NCBI GenBank assembly: GCA_945874695.1 | Contig: CAMCHP010000022.1 | Coordinates: forward strand, 1 to 41,276 | Length of the DNA: 41,276 nucleotides | DNA from: Chryseobacterium gleum | Lineage (GTDB): Bacteria; Bacteroidota; Bacteroidia; Flavobacteriales_D; Sanyastnellaceae | Direction: 5' to 3' | Shown here: piece by piece, positions 7,280-15,025 of the stretch | How the letters are laid out: each line of letters begins with the position of its first letter | Position numbering within the stretch: the stretch's first letter is position 1 | The notes under the pieces: generated by a model | Seen by the model: only the letters and a program-made list of their open reading frames with translations | The model's database searches: none | What the model was told of the DNA's origin: nothing | Position numbers and translations under genes: made by a program

Positions 7280-9097
7280 ATGAGCAACATTAGTCATAAA
7301 GCACCCTCTTTCGTATTTGGCTACTGGCGGCCATGGAAAGATAACTCCAATTTATTTGATAGTTATTTAGATTATGTGCGTGACGTTTCCTTGGTTCAAT
7401 ACACTGCTAACACAGTTAGCAAATATATCGACCAATCATCAAAAGAGCAAGTTCAGGCAATCCATCACTTGGGCCAAAACATTGGCTTGGGCATGGATGT
7501 TCTTAATAATCAAATATCTAATGTGAATGAATCACTCATTTTTTTAAATCGAAATACAGATATTCTAATAGAACAACAAAAACTTGAGAATTTACTTTTA
7601 CAGAATATTTCTGAACTTCTCAGGGTACCCGATAGCGAAAAAGAACGTCAACACAGCATAGAACTTGGTGTTAAATTTTTCGTAAACGCTGCAAAAGATT
7701 CTGATTTATATGCAGATGCGCTTGAGGAATTATTAAAGGCTGAAACTTTTATGAAACAAGATTACTTTGTTCTGCATCGGATAGGCTGCATTTATTTATA
7801 TGTTGAAAAATATATTGACCCAGAAAAAGCCCGCGACTACTTTCTGCGAGCTGCTAAGTATGCTAGTGTTGAAAGTGATAGCACGGCAGTCCGCTTGACA
7901 AATGTTTTAACAAATAATTTTAACAAGGTAAATTCCGAGTTAAATAACTCAGAAATCCAAATTGGATTGCTTGCTGCCGATTCTTATGAGAAGGCTGCGT
8001 TTGCCTCATATATTTTGGGCAAGTTTACCGATGCAGTTAATTATCAATCTAAAGCATATAAATTCAATAACACGCCTCAAAATCAATTTATATTAGCTAA
8101 ATATCAAGTAAGGAATGGTGAAATAACAGAAGGAGTTAAAAATTTAAACCATTGCATAGAACACGAACCAGTTTATGCTGTAGCTGCATTTAAAGAAATT
8201 GATCTAATCAATGAACACGCAGTCTTAAATCTGATTTCAAGTAAGAATCAAATAATCGATAGTAAAATAAACAATCTAATAGAGGACTGGAAAAAAATTA
8301 AGTCTGTTCAATCACCTGGCATTTTGAAACAGTTAACAGAATTATCCCAAAATTCCTATGAAATAAAAGTGTCGCACTTCAAATCACTCAAAAATAAAGC
8401 GAAAGGCATAGCGAAAAACATTGTCACTCTTGAATCAACCATTGATTTATACATTTCTAAAGTAAAAGAAACTACATTTTGCTCGTATGATAGTGTTACT
8501 ATCATTGACGAACTTTTAAAATCAAAGGACTTACCGCTTGAACAAATGCAAAAGATATTTGATGCAATTAAACTGAAAGTTGAATCCGATAAGCTAAAAA
8601 TAGGTTCTATTTATGCCGGAGGCATAGTTTTTTTTATTGATAAAACTGGCCACCACGGATTGGTATGTACAGATGAGGATTTTGGAAGGGCTATTTGGGG
8701 TGGAACTGGGAAAACAAAAGCAAATGGTAATGGGATTGCCGATAAATCTGGTATGCGCAACACAAAATTAATCGTTGAGCAGGCCAGCTGGTTTGAATCT
8801 GGATTTATCTTTACTTCAAAAAAGCCAGCCCCAACAGCTGCGCGATTCTGTCTTGAGTCGAGCCATAACGGATTTACGGATTGGTATCTACCCACACAAA
8901 ACGAATTACAGCTTATGTATGATAACCTTAAAATTAAAGGGATTGGGAAATTTACACAGGACGGCTATTGGAGTAGTACGGAGTGCGAGCGCGATGATAA
9001 CCGAGCGAAATATGTCGGCTTCGCCGGTAGGACTGCCTTTAACAGTACCGACCATAAGGACTCCCCGAAGCAGGTACGTGCAGTTCGGGCTTTTTAG
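7280..9097 (+). CDS. TPR-like protein with C-terminal DUF1566/Lcl-type domain
   Basis: This is a 605-residue, AT-rich gene. The first ~130 residues are helical and amphipathic (VSKYIDQSSKEQVQAIHHLG; LIEQQKLENLLLQNISELL) with no signal peptide. Residues about 135-310 contain TPR-like helical pairs (YADALEELLKAETFMKQDYFVLHRIGCIYLYVEKYIDPEKARDYFLRAAKYA pattern). The last ~150 residues (GSIYAGGIVFFIDKTGHHGLV; FTDWYLPTQNELQLMY; DGYWSSTE; KQVRAVRAF) are a DUF1566/Lcl C-terminal domain, a C-type-lectin-like fold usually found on secreted proteins. Here it is attached to an apparently cytoplasmic helical protein, which is unusual. Base composition and the adjacent IS suggest horizontal acquisition. 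The biological role is unknown. Confidence 0.75.
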   Translation: MSNISHKAPSFVFGYWRPWKDNSNLFDSYLDYVRDVSLVQYTANTVSKYIDQSSKEQVQAIHHLGQNIGLGMDVLNNQISNVNESLIFLNRNTDILIEQQKLENLLLQNISELLRVPDSEKERQHSIELGVKFFVNAAKDSDLYADALEELLKAETFMKQDYFVLHRIGCIYLYVEKYIDPEKARDYFLRAAKYASVESDSTAVRLTNVLTNNFNKVNSELNNSEIQIGLLAADSYEKAAFASYILGKFTDAVNYQSKAYKFNNTPQNQFILAKYQVRNGEITEGVKNLNHCIEHEPVYAVAAFKEIDLINEHAVLNLISSKNQIIDSKINNLIEDWKKIKSVQSPGILKQLTELSQNSYEIKVSHFKSLKNKAKGIAKNIVTLESTIDLYISKVKETTFCSYDSVTIIDELLKSKDLPLEQMQKIFDAIKLKVESDKLKIGSIYAGGIVFFIDKTGHHGLVCTDEDFGRAIWGGTGKTKANGNGIADKSGMRNTKLIVEQASWFESGFIFTSKKPAPTAARFCLESSHNGFTDWYLPTQNELQLMYDNLKIKGIGKFTQDGYWSSTECERDDNRAKYVGFAGRTAFNSTDHKDSPKQVRAVRAF

Positions 9098-9261
9098 CAA
9101 AACAAAGATTTAATACAAAGAATCGCTTGCTTTTTTATCACCCCGTTAGTTATGAATCTAATATACTTAGCGGTTTAACGGGTTCTTTCCCAGAGCGTAA
9201 ATAGGTTGATTTCTGGGCGTTTTGCTTTGTGTCCAACAAAAGCAGAATCCAGAAAGAACAA
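9098..9261. other. Gene-free stretch beside remnants
   Basis: No gene is seen. The stretch contains a 7-bp inverted repeat CCCGTTA (9142-9148) / TAACGGG (9176-9182). It also contains GTTCTTTC near 9182 with its complement GAAAGAAC near 9251. The latter pair may be traces of mobile-element ends flanking the transposase remnant that follows. Confidence 0.4.
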
Positions 9262-9339
9262 GGTGACACTAATAATTTTATGATGCGTTACTCCACTGAA
9301 GAAGCCTGCCTGAGCTACCTGATCACGCACAAGTGGTAG
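9262..9339 (+). pseudogene. N-terminal fragment of an IS1595-type transposase
   Basis: The frame reads MMRYSTEEACLSYLITHKW followed by a stop at 9337-9339. This resembles the start of IS1595-family transposases (an F...S/TEEAC..YL...RW segment before the zinc ribbon), but the rest of the gene is missing. The junction with unrelated coding-like sequence lies at about 9335. It is a relic of a past insertion; family assignment rests on a short match. Confidence 0.45.
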
Positions 9340-9506
9340 AAAATACAGCTGGAATACCAGTTAACGAAAGTGGTACTTTCAAGAAAATAAATGATAATGA
9401 AATAATACTTACTTCAGGGGAAAGCAATGGCTCCAAATTTATTAAGGATGGATCAAGTTTAAAATGGTATCTTGACAACGGGGATTACTTTATGACATTA
9501 AATTAA
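9321..9506 (+). pseudogene. C-terminal fragment of an unidentified gene
   Basis: An open frame without a plausible start runs from the relic junction to a stop at 9504-9506 (for example VENTAGIPVNESGTFKKIND, later SLKWYLDNGDYFMTLN). It has protein-like composition and a beta-rich pattern and looks like the 3' end of a gene cut by the transposon relic. The family is not recognised. Confidence 0.35.
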
Positions 9507-9641
9507 TCCAGCCCACAAAAGCACCAACAAGAAATTAGCGGTTGTGTGGTTAAATGAACATTTTTGCTTCTAATCAAGTTCAATGGTACCAGACAGTTTT
9601 GCGCTTCGAAATCGCCAACTTCTTGGAGCTGAAATCGTTCG

Positions 9642-9728
9642 ATGCTAATTTTTGGCTATGTAACCATAGTTGCTATCTTGGTTGGTATTTTGTCCCTCTT
9701 TCGACTCTACCAATTGTTGCGAACATAG
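9642..9728 (+). CDS. Possible 28-residue single-pass membrane peptide
   Basis: The frame gives MLIFGYVTIVAILVGILSLF followed by RLYQLLRT and a stop. That is one clean hydrophobic helix with a basic C-terminal end, ending 37 bases before the YqiA-like gene. It could be a real small membrane protein or, like its neighbours upstream, a gene relic. There is no further support. Confidence 0.25.
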   Translation: MLIFGYVTIVAILVGILSLFRLYQLLRT

Positions 9729-9765
9729 GGACGCAACACACTTTTATACCTTGTAAGAAAAACCA

Positions 9766-10242
9766 ATGCGCATCGCCTTCTACCACGGCTTAGAATCGAC
9801 CCTGCCTTCGTCAAAGGTTGAATGGCTCAAATCGTTGCATCATGAAGTGCTCGCGCTCGACATGAACTACCGCGACCCGGCATGCTTCGAACAAACCCTC
9901 GAAAAAACGACACTTTTCAAACCCAATTTGGTGATCGGCTCAAGCATGGGAGGCTGGTTCGCATGGCTCATTGGTGCTCAGCTTGATGTTTCACGCATAC
10001 TTCTTAACCCTGCCCTGCACAGCCGGTCATTCGACCCTGTGGTCAATGCAGCTACGCCTCACTTTCCATCAACCTTTGTGCTATTAGGCGAAAACGATGC
10101 GGTTATTGACCCCAAACGCACCAAAGCACTTTTGACCGATACCCCTGCGCGCATTTCAATCGGAAGTCATGCTCACCGAACACCCCTTGAGGTCTTCCAA
10201 CCATTTACCCTCGATTGCCTCGCTGAATTATCGGTTCAGTAG
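9766..10242 (+). CDS. YqiA/UPF0227-like alpha/beta-hydrolase (esterase)
   Basis: This is a 158-residue compact alpha/beta hydrolase. The opening MRIAFYHGLEST is the oxyanion-side strand; the nucleophile elbow GSSMGGW (Ser near residue 66) is followed by LGENDAVIDP (acid Asp) and GSHAHRTP (His near 143). This completes a Ser-Asp-His triad in the order and spacing of the YqiA/YcfP family, which hydrolyses small acyl esters in the cytoplasm. Length is slightly below the usual 180-190. The start ATG follows an A-rich stretch with no Shine-Dalgarno sequence, as is common here. The natural substrate is unknown. Confidence 0.75.
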   Translation: MRIAFYHGLESTLPSSKVEWLKSLHHEVLALDMNYRDPACFEQTLEKTTLFKPNLVIGSSMGGWFAWLIGAQLDVSRILLNPALHSRSFDPVVNAATPHFPSTFVLLGENDAVIDPKRTKALLTDTPARISIGSHAHRTPLEVFQPFTLDCLAELSVQ

Positions 10243-10272
10243 AAAGAACGGTGCTGAAGTTCTTATAAAAGC

Positions 10273-10632
10273 TTACGCCCCTTTACTAAATACTTTTCTG
10301 ACACGTTTAACATCACCTTTGAGCGCGCAGCCTAATTCTACACGTCGTGCCGCTGCCGTAACCTTAAGAACCAATGCCGCGTCGGTTATGCGCTGCAAAA
10401 AGCGAAAAATGTTGTAGGCAGCAAACCATGCCAGCATCAAGACCCACCAAAACACAAAGGGAGACCAAAGCGCGAGCAACGCTAAAAAAGCCAAAAGAAC
10501 ACTAACAACAACAGTGGCGCGTCCCAGGTGATAAATGGCTTCCAATTCATACTGCAACAGTTCGCGTGATGCTTCAGGATTGGTTTTCCGAAGCTGAACA
10601 GCATTCACAAGGGCTTCAATGGTCTGTATCAT
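10273..10632 (-). CDS. Small membrane protein of unknown function (two helices)
   Basis: This 119-residue protein has an N-terminal helical cytoplasmic-type segment (MIQTIEALVNAVQLRKTNPEASREL), then two adjacent hydrophobic helices (ATVVVSVLLAFLALLALW and FVFWWVLMLAWFAAYNIF, about 40-80), then a basic tail (KGDVKRVRKVFSKG). No family is recognised. Its start overlaps the end of the upstream 66-residue gene by 17 bases, so the two are translated as a pair. It is convergent with the YqiA-like gene. Confidence 0.6.
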   Translation of the reverse strand: MIQTIEALVNAVQLRKTNPEASRELLQYELEAIYHLGRATVVVSVLLAFLALLALWSPFVFWWVLMLAWFAAYNIFRFLQRITDAALVLKVTAAARRVELGCALKGDVKRVRKVFSKGA

Positions 10633-10816
10633 AGTCTTCTCTGTTAATTGTCATAAGTTCATAAACCACCGATTGAAGCCAGTAAATCGGGGCTCGGGTG
10701 TACATGCGCACAAGCACGCTTAATGGCAATTTATCGGGGAAGATTTGCTTAAACGCTCTCACATTCATATACCCTATAATCAGCGACAAGAGTATGTAGC
10801 CCAAGACAATGTACAT
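10616..10816 (-). CDS. Small membrane protein of unknown function (one helix)
   Basis: This 66-residue protein begins MYIVLGYILLSLIIGYMNVR, a membrane helix right at the N-terminus, followed by a soluble part ending in acidic residues (NREDYDTDH). No family is recognised. It overlaps the next gene of the pair by 17 bases, suggesting translational coupling. It is divergent from the coiled-coil gene at 10896, so the short region between them should hold both promoters. Confidence 0.55.
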   Translation of the reverse strand: MYIVLGYILLSLIIGYMNVRAFKQIFPDKLPLSVLVRMYTRAPIYWLQSVVYELMTINREDYDTDH

Positions 10817-10895
10817 AGTGCTTCATTTTAACTTCAACGTACCAAAACACCAATTATTGAGTTCATTAAATACTAAGTTCATTTTACACCTTCCT

Positions 10896-11645
10896 ATGAT
10901 GGCAGAACAGCATCCGTTGACTCAATTGATTATGGACCAAATCCCTTTCTCGAAGGCGAGTGCAGCGCTTCTGAATGAATTCCTAATTCGCGAGAGTGAG
11001 AACATTGACGGACTTCGTGCGATACTTTTGTATTGCGATGTGCACCCTAAATTTTCGAGCGTACAAAAAACCCAAGAGCGTCTGAACTCCTTCAAAACTG
11101 AATTGAACAAGGAGATTGAGCGTTTGAAATCGAAGATTGACGAAATTGAACACGTCAACAAGGCATTGGAATACCTTGACGAAATGCACTTGATGGACCC
11201 AGCCCTCAGTAAAAGGCTTGACAATGCGTTCGCCCCGATAAGCCGCATGAAGATGTCTCCTGTTACTCATGACCCTGGTAGATTGGGGTTAAAACGTCTG
11301 CCCTTCCGCCGGGTTCGCTATGCTGTGCTGCTGCTGGATGGTGACATTCGGGTGTTTAACACCTCACTTGACGTGCGGGCACACAGGCATTGCTCTGAAT
11401 TTATTGAGCAACTCCCACAGATAACCAACCAACGACCCACGTGCATCCGCACCCTTGAATTGCCCTATCAACTTCCCAACGAAAAACACATTGCCTGGGT
11501 CTACGAAAGGCACTACGTTAAAACCCGATTGAACCGCTATAGGGCCAATTATCGCACACTTCTGACCATGTTAAAAACCGACAACGGATGGACTCACAGT
11601 GAACAACCAAGCTCACACATCCACATCCCGCGAAGCGGAAACTAA
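10896..11645 (+). CDS. Hypothetical protein with a central coiled coil
   Basis: This is a 249-residue protein, if started at MMAEQHPLTQLI. A longer frame reaches back to 10809 but would run into the divergent gene's start at 10816, so the internal start is preferred. Residues about 60-100 form a coiled coil (FKTELNKEIERLKSKIDEIE). The second half has a mixed alpha/beta pattern with LPFRRVRYAVLLLDGDIRVF and a basic segment YVKTRLNRYRANYRTLL. I recognise no family or catalytic motif. Its 3' end overlaps the convergent gene at 11613 by 33 bases. Confidence 0.6.
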   Translation: MMAEQHPLTQLIMDQIPFSKASAALLNEFLIRESENIDGLRAILLYCDVHPKFSSVQKTQERLNSFKTELNKEIERLKSKIDEIEHVNKALEYLDEMHLMDPALSKRLDNAFAPISRMKMSPVTHDPGRLGLKRLPFRRVRYAVLLLDGDIRVFNTSLDVRAHRHCSEFIEQLPQITNQRPTCIRTLELPYQLPNEKHIAWVYERHYVKTRLNRYRANYRTLLTMLKTDNGWTHSEQPSSHIHIPRSGN

Positions 11646-12110
11646 ATCAACCGCAGCGCGAAGTTCTGTGAGTACCTCGTTGAGTTTCTCAGGTGGCAAA
11701 TCGCTCAGCCAAAAAACACGTAACTCGGAGAAGCTGTAATCATCGCTGCGCGGATTGCCCGTGAAATAAAAGAGGTAGTAATGGGCGGGTAAACGGGCAG
11801 CGTACTGGGCGTCAGATGGGGTGAACCTGTACCACGCCTCCGGCATTCTGCGAATGGTCATTGTGTGAAGCGGACCGGTTGGTGAACCCTTCTCTGACGT
11901 CTCTTCGACATTCAAGCCAGCAAATGAGTCATCCTCTTCAAGATCAAGGGCCGTATCGAAGCCATCCTCTTCAAACAAAAAATCAAGATCGACCTGCGGG
12001 AATCGGATAGCGGTCAACGCAGCATACAGCCGACGGTTTTCACGTTCTGTGTGGTGTCCTTCAATCAGATGTGCATAGGTCTCGCCTGAAAGTACTTTGC
12101 GTAGTTCCAT
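11613..12110 (-). CDS. Hypothetical protein with acidic linker
   Basis: In this 165-residue protein the first part (MELRKVLSGETYAHLIEGHH) is helical, a very acidic middle follows (FEEDGFDTALDLEEDDSF), and the C-terminal half has aromatic beta-type segments (HYYLFYFTGNPRSDDYSFSE; RVFWLSDLPPEKLNEVLTEL). It has no signal peptide. It resembles no family I can name. It is transcribed alone or with the beta-flower gene upstream, and overlaps the convergent gene by 33 bases. Confidence 0.6.
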   Translation of the reverse strand: MELRKVLSGETYAHLIEGHHTERENRRLYAALTAIRFPQVDLDFLFEEDGFDTALDLEEDDSFAGLNVEETSEKGSPTGPLHTMTIRRMPEAWYRFTPSDAQYAARLPAHYYLFYFTGNPRSDDYSFSELRVFWLSDLPPEKLNEVLTELRAAVDLVSASRDVDV

Positions 12111-12139
12111 TGGATGGTGTCAGTGGCTTCGGCTCTACG

Positions 12140-12550
12140 TCAGTCGAAATTGAAAAAGAAGAAGGTCACCGCTGCCCACTCTTTTCGCACGTTCTTCGCG
12201 TAACCAATGGTTTTGTAGCTACTATCTTGCACGGTGCCATCGTCTTTGATGTAGCCGATGGTTTTGTAGCTGCTGTTCTGCACGGTGCCGTCTTGCTTCA
12301 CATACCCCACAGTTGAATAGCTGCTGTTTTGAATTTTACCATCGCTTTGGATGTACCCAATGGTTTTGTAGCTGCTGTTTTGAATGGTTCCGTTGTCTTT
12401 GATGTACCCAACGGTTTTGTAGCTGCTGTTTTGAATGGTACCGTCGCTTTTGATGTAGCCGGTGGTGCCGTAATTGCTTGATTGAATGGTTTGTGCTTGG
12501 CACATTCCGAAGCTCATCATGAGCATTCCGAGTAATATTGTGAATTTCAT
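12140..12550 (-). CDS. 5-fold beta-flower-type secreted repeat protein
   Basis: This 136-residue protein has a signal peptide (MKFTILLGMLMMSFGMCQAQ). Five consecutive 17-residue repeats follow, of the pattern SSYKTIGYIKDDGTVQN (Y, G-Y, D-G, Q-N conserved), plus a final partial repeat ending SSYKTIGYAKNVRKEW. Repeats of this type are annotated in Bacteroidota as 5-fold beta-flower proteins, presumed to form a small propeller-like beta fold outside the cytoplasm. The exact role is unknown. The start at 12550 is preferred over an in-frame ATG at 12568 because it puts the signal peptide at the N-terminus. The C-terminus ends in a phenylalanine run (TFFFFNFD). Confidence 0.8.
   Translation of the reverse strand: MKFTILLGMLMMSFGMCQAQTIQSSNYGTTGYIKSDGTIQNSSYKTVGYIKDNGTIQNSSYKTIGYIQSDGKIQNSSYSTVGYVKQDGTVQNSSYKTIGYIKDDGTVQDSSYKTIGYAKNVRKEWAAVTFFFFNFD
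12190..12495 (-). repeat. Six-unit 51-bp tandem repeat inside the beta-flower gene
   Basis: The core GGTTTTGTAGCTGCTGTT (plus strand) recurs with a 51-bp period at about 12208, 12259, 12310 (diverged), 12361, 12412 and 12463 (diverged). It encodes the 17-residue protein repeat. Central units are nearly identical, so unit number could change by slippage or recombination. Confidence 0.8.
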
Positions 12551-12609
12551 AGCGGTCAATTTAATCATTTAAAATGTGGAAATGTGGCCAAGCCTACTTC
12601 TATTCGCGC

Positions 12610-12984
12610 TCATTCATCCCACGCGGTAAAAAAATCGAAGGGCAGCGGCTTTTCTATAAACTGCCGTACGCACTGACTTCCAAAAGCGCGCTGTTTATCG
12701 TTTGCATCGATTGACGATGAGCACACAAACAAGTGTGACTTAACTTTGGTGAAAGGACGTTTTTCAAACTCCTCAAGAAACATCCAACCGCCACCTTCAG
12801 GTATGTTGATGTCAAGCAATATGACATCCGGCAAGGCGGTAGCTTGCATGAGCGCTTCATTTGCGCCCTGCACGGTAGGAAACTCTTTCACCTGCCAAGC
12901 CACTTGCGCATTTTCGGCAATGGAGCGCACAATCATTCTGAAGATGGCATCATCATCAATCACCCAAACTTCTCTATTTTCCAT
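12610..12984 (-). CDS. Single-domain response regulator (CheY-like)
   Basis: This 124-residue protein is a receiver domain only. The acidic pocket VIDDDAIFR (Asp 9-11), phospho-acceptor region VILLDINIPEGGGW (Asp near 57), the switch Ser in VCSSSID (near 89) and the conserved Lys in IEKPLPFDF (near 112) are all present. There is no output domain, so it should signal by protein contact or phosphotransfer. It overlaps the kinase gene by 11 bases, so it is most likely the partner of that kinase. ATG 12984 lies within the kinase 3' end. Confidence 0.85.
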   Translation of the reverse strand: MENREVWVIDDDAIFRMIVRSIAENAQVAWQVKEFPTVQGANEALMQATALPDVILLDINIPEGGGWMFLEEFEKRPFTKVKSHLFVCSSSIDANDKQRAFGSQCVRQFIEKPLPFDFFTAWDE

Positions 12985-14596
12985 TCCTTGGCAATTTCAC
13001 AGTAAATGTGGTTCCCACCTCTAGGGCACTCTCAACCTCGATGCTACCCCCCATCATATCTACTTGGTTTCGTGTAAGGTAGAGACCTATACCCTGACCT
13101 TTCCCTTCGCTGTTGAAGGTCTTGAACATGCCGAAAATATCATTACCATGACGGGTCAAATCGATGCCTTGGCCATTGTCGCTGAACCTTAGGACATATG
13201 CCCTTTCATTAAGCTCACTTTCAATTCTTACAATCGGAACGCGGTTTTTACTGCGGTATTTGATGGCGTTGGTAATCAGATTGGTCACAATGCTTTCCAA
13301 CAGCGCCTTATCGGCCCATAAAATCGAACATTCTTCGCACCTGCAGTCCAATGTCACGTTGGCCTCGTCAATGTCAACCGATAACGACTCGCGAATCTTT
13401 GACAATAGTTTAGTAAGGTCGATTTCTTCCTTATCGACTCTCGGGTCAATGTTTGAAGAGATGGTGCTATTCAAGTTGCGAATGGTTTCATCGAGATTGT
13501 GTACTGAACGATCGAGTACTTCAAAAAACTTCACTGCGCCATCGGGCAGTGGGTGCATTTGAATCAACTTGACCAGCGACATGATATTACTTGTGTGCGA
13601 GCGAATGTTATGTGACAGCACATTGGAGAAGTTGTGCAAACGATCATTGCGGAATTTCACCTCCGCAACAGCCTGCTCGAGATCGAGCATATGGGCATCA
13701 CGCTCAGCTTCCAGTCTCTTTCGCTCGGTAATGTCGCGTTGAAGCGAGATGTAGTGCGTTACCTGTCCTGAGGCATCTTTGATAGGGTAGATTTGCACCT
13801 CCACATGGTATGGAAGGCCATTCTTTGTGTAGTTTACAACGCGCTCGACACACGATTCACCAGAAACAATTGCGGCCTTCATGCGCGCCTTTGCGGCTTG
13901 GTCAATATCATTCCGTTGAAGCAGATCACCAGGACGCAAGCCTGCGATTTCGTGGAGGTGATAACCGGTCACTTCCTCAAACGCTGCATTCACCCATTCA
14001 ATTTGCTGTTGCGCATTGGTAAGGATGACCATGTTATCCGTGCGGGTTGCTATAAAACTAAGTCTGTCTTTGATCGCATTTAACTCTTCATTGGCTTGTT
14101 CTGTTCGGATGCGGAGGTAAATGGTTGCCGACAAGTGAATGAGGAACCTGAACGACTCGCGCTCCATCGGACTGAACGCATCAACCTTTCCGCTGACTGC
14201 TCCAAACACGCCAACGATCTTTCCTCCAACGCGGATGGGATTGTACAACCGTGAGCGCACTTGGAACGATCGATCGCTATCGGTGGTGGTGTATGAAGGG
14301 TCGTTCAGTACATCGGGAATGTACCAGCCCTCCCCGGTCTCAAACACCTTTCCCGGATGACGTTCCATTGCCGTACTTTCAGCTGCCAAACGTTCTTTTT
14401 CGGAAAAACCTTTAGCCACCAAAAGCTCCAATTTACCCAAGGCTTCGTTGTAGAGGTACAGGCCAGAATACTCCATGCCCAGCAGCTCATCTAACGCGCG
14501 CTCAACCTCCGCTATCCAGTCAGAGATTGTGCGCAGTTTGTTGAATCGCTCGAGAAACTCTGTGCAGCGAATGAGTTCTTCTTGGGCTCTCGACAT
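12974..14596 (-). CDS. Soluble GAF-PAS sensor histidine kinase
   Basis: This 540-residue protein has no membrane helix. A GAF domain covers about residues 20-165 (MEYSGLYLYNEALGKLELL...IRVGGKIVGVFGAVSG). A PAS domain with PAC motif covers about 180-295 (ILTNAQQQIEWVNAAFEEVTGY...HYISLQRDITERKRLE). The H-box LSHNIRSHTSNI (His near 330) follows a coiled coil. The HATPase domain shows N-box ITNAIKYR, G1 SDNGQGID and G2 GKGQGIGLYLTRN. It should autophosphorylate and pass the phosphate to the overlapping CheY-like protein. The GlcG/HbpS-like gene ends 12 bases upstream of this start, so the three genes form one operon and that protein is the best candidate for a ligand-binding partner. Confidence 0.85.
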   Translation of the reverse strand: MSRAQEELIRCTEFLERFNKLRTISDWIAEVERALDELLGMEYSGLYLYNEALGKLELLVAKGFSEKERLAAESTAMERHPGKVFETGEGWYIPDVLNDPSYTTTDSDRSFQVRSRLYNPIRVGGKIVGVFGAVSGKVDAFSPMERESFRFLIHLSATIYLRIRTEQANEELNAIKDRLSFIATRTDNMVILTNAQQQIEWVNAAFEEVTGYHLHEIAGLRPGDLLQRNDIDQAAKARMKAAIVSGESCVERVVNYTKNGLPYHVEVQIYPIKDASGQVTHYISLQRDITERKRLEAERDAHMLDLEQAVAEVKFRNDRLHNFSNVLSHNIRSHTSNIMSLVKLIQMHPLPDGAVKFFEVLDRSVHNLDETIRNLNSTISSNIDPRVDKEEIDLTKLLSKIRESLSVDIDEANVTLDCRCEECSILWADKALLESIVTNLITNAIKYRSKNRVPIVRIESELNERAYVLRFSDNGQGIDLTRHGNDIFGMFKTFNSEGKGQGIGLYLTRNQVDMMGGSIEVESALEVGTTFTVKLPRNGK

Positions 14597-14608
14597 CGTG
14601 CTCCTGTC

Positions 14609-15025
14609 TTATTCCACGCCAAACGCAGCGGCAACGATCGCCTCGTCTTGCTTGTAGTGGCCACCACTTACGCCAATGGCACCGCAGATTTGACCTTCAT
14701 GCATAATGGGACTACCTCCACCGAGCAGGATAAAATCAGGCAGCTGCTGAGCTCCGTGCAATAGGATTGGATCGTCTTTGATGAAATTGTACCACTCATC
14801 ACCCGTTGGAAAACCAAAGCCTGCGGCCAAACGGGCTTTTTTAATGGCTGTTTCAACACTGATGAGTGGGGCACCATCCATGCGGTGGAAGGCTTTCAGG
14901 ATGCCACTTTCATCAACGATGGCGATAACATAAGCACCTTGGCTGTGCTTGGCTTCGGCGATTGCGCGACCAAGCATTTCTTGTGCTGCTTCAGCAGAAA
15001 CAGAGAATTTTGATACCACTCTCAT
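14609..15025 (-). CDS. GlcG/HbpS-family (DUF336) protein
   Basis: This 138-residue protein begins MRVVSKFSVSAEAAQEMLGRAI and shows the family core YVIAIVDESGILKAFHRMDGAP, TAIKKARLAAGF and the Gly-rich end GQICGAIGVSGGHYKQDEAIV. Members bind heme or cofactors (HbpS) or accompany glycolate oxidation (GlcG). I used ATG 15025 instead of the in-frame upstream ATG at 15109 because the family fold starts there; no signal peptide is then present. It is the first gene of the operon with the histidine kinase and response regulator. In Streptomyces the family member HbpS modulates the kinase SenS, so a similar sensing role is plausible here but not shown. Confidence 0.75.
   Translation of the reverse strand: MRVVSKFSVSAEAAQEMLGRAIAEAKHSQGAYVIAIVDESGILKAFHRMDGAPLISVETAIKKARLAAGFGFPTGDEWYNFIKDDPILLHGAQQLPDFILLGGGSPIMHEGQICGAIGVSGGHYKQDEAIVAAAFGVE

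Noticed and set aside
9554-9793. 79-residue plus-strand frame
   Set aside because: It overlaps the better-supported YqiA-like start and has no domain pattern; it falls in a region of gene relics.
12190-12495. Repeat array considered as CRISPR
   Set aside because: Units are contiguous, 51 bp, in frame and code for protein; there are no spacers.
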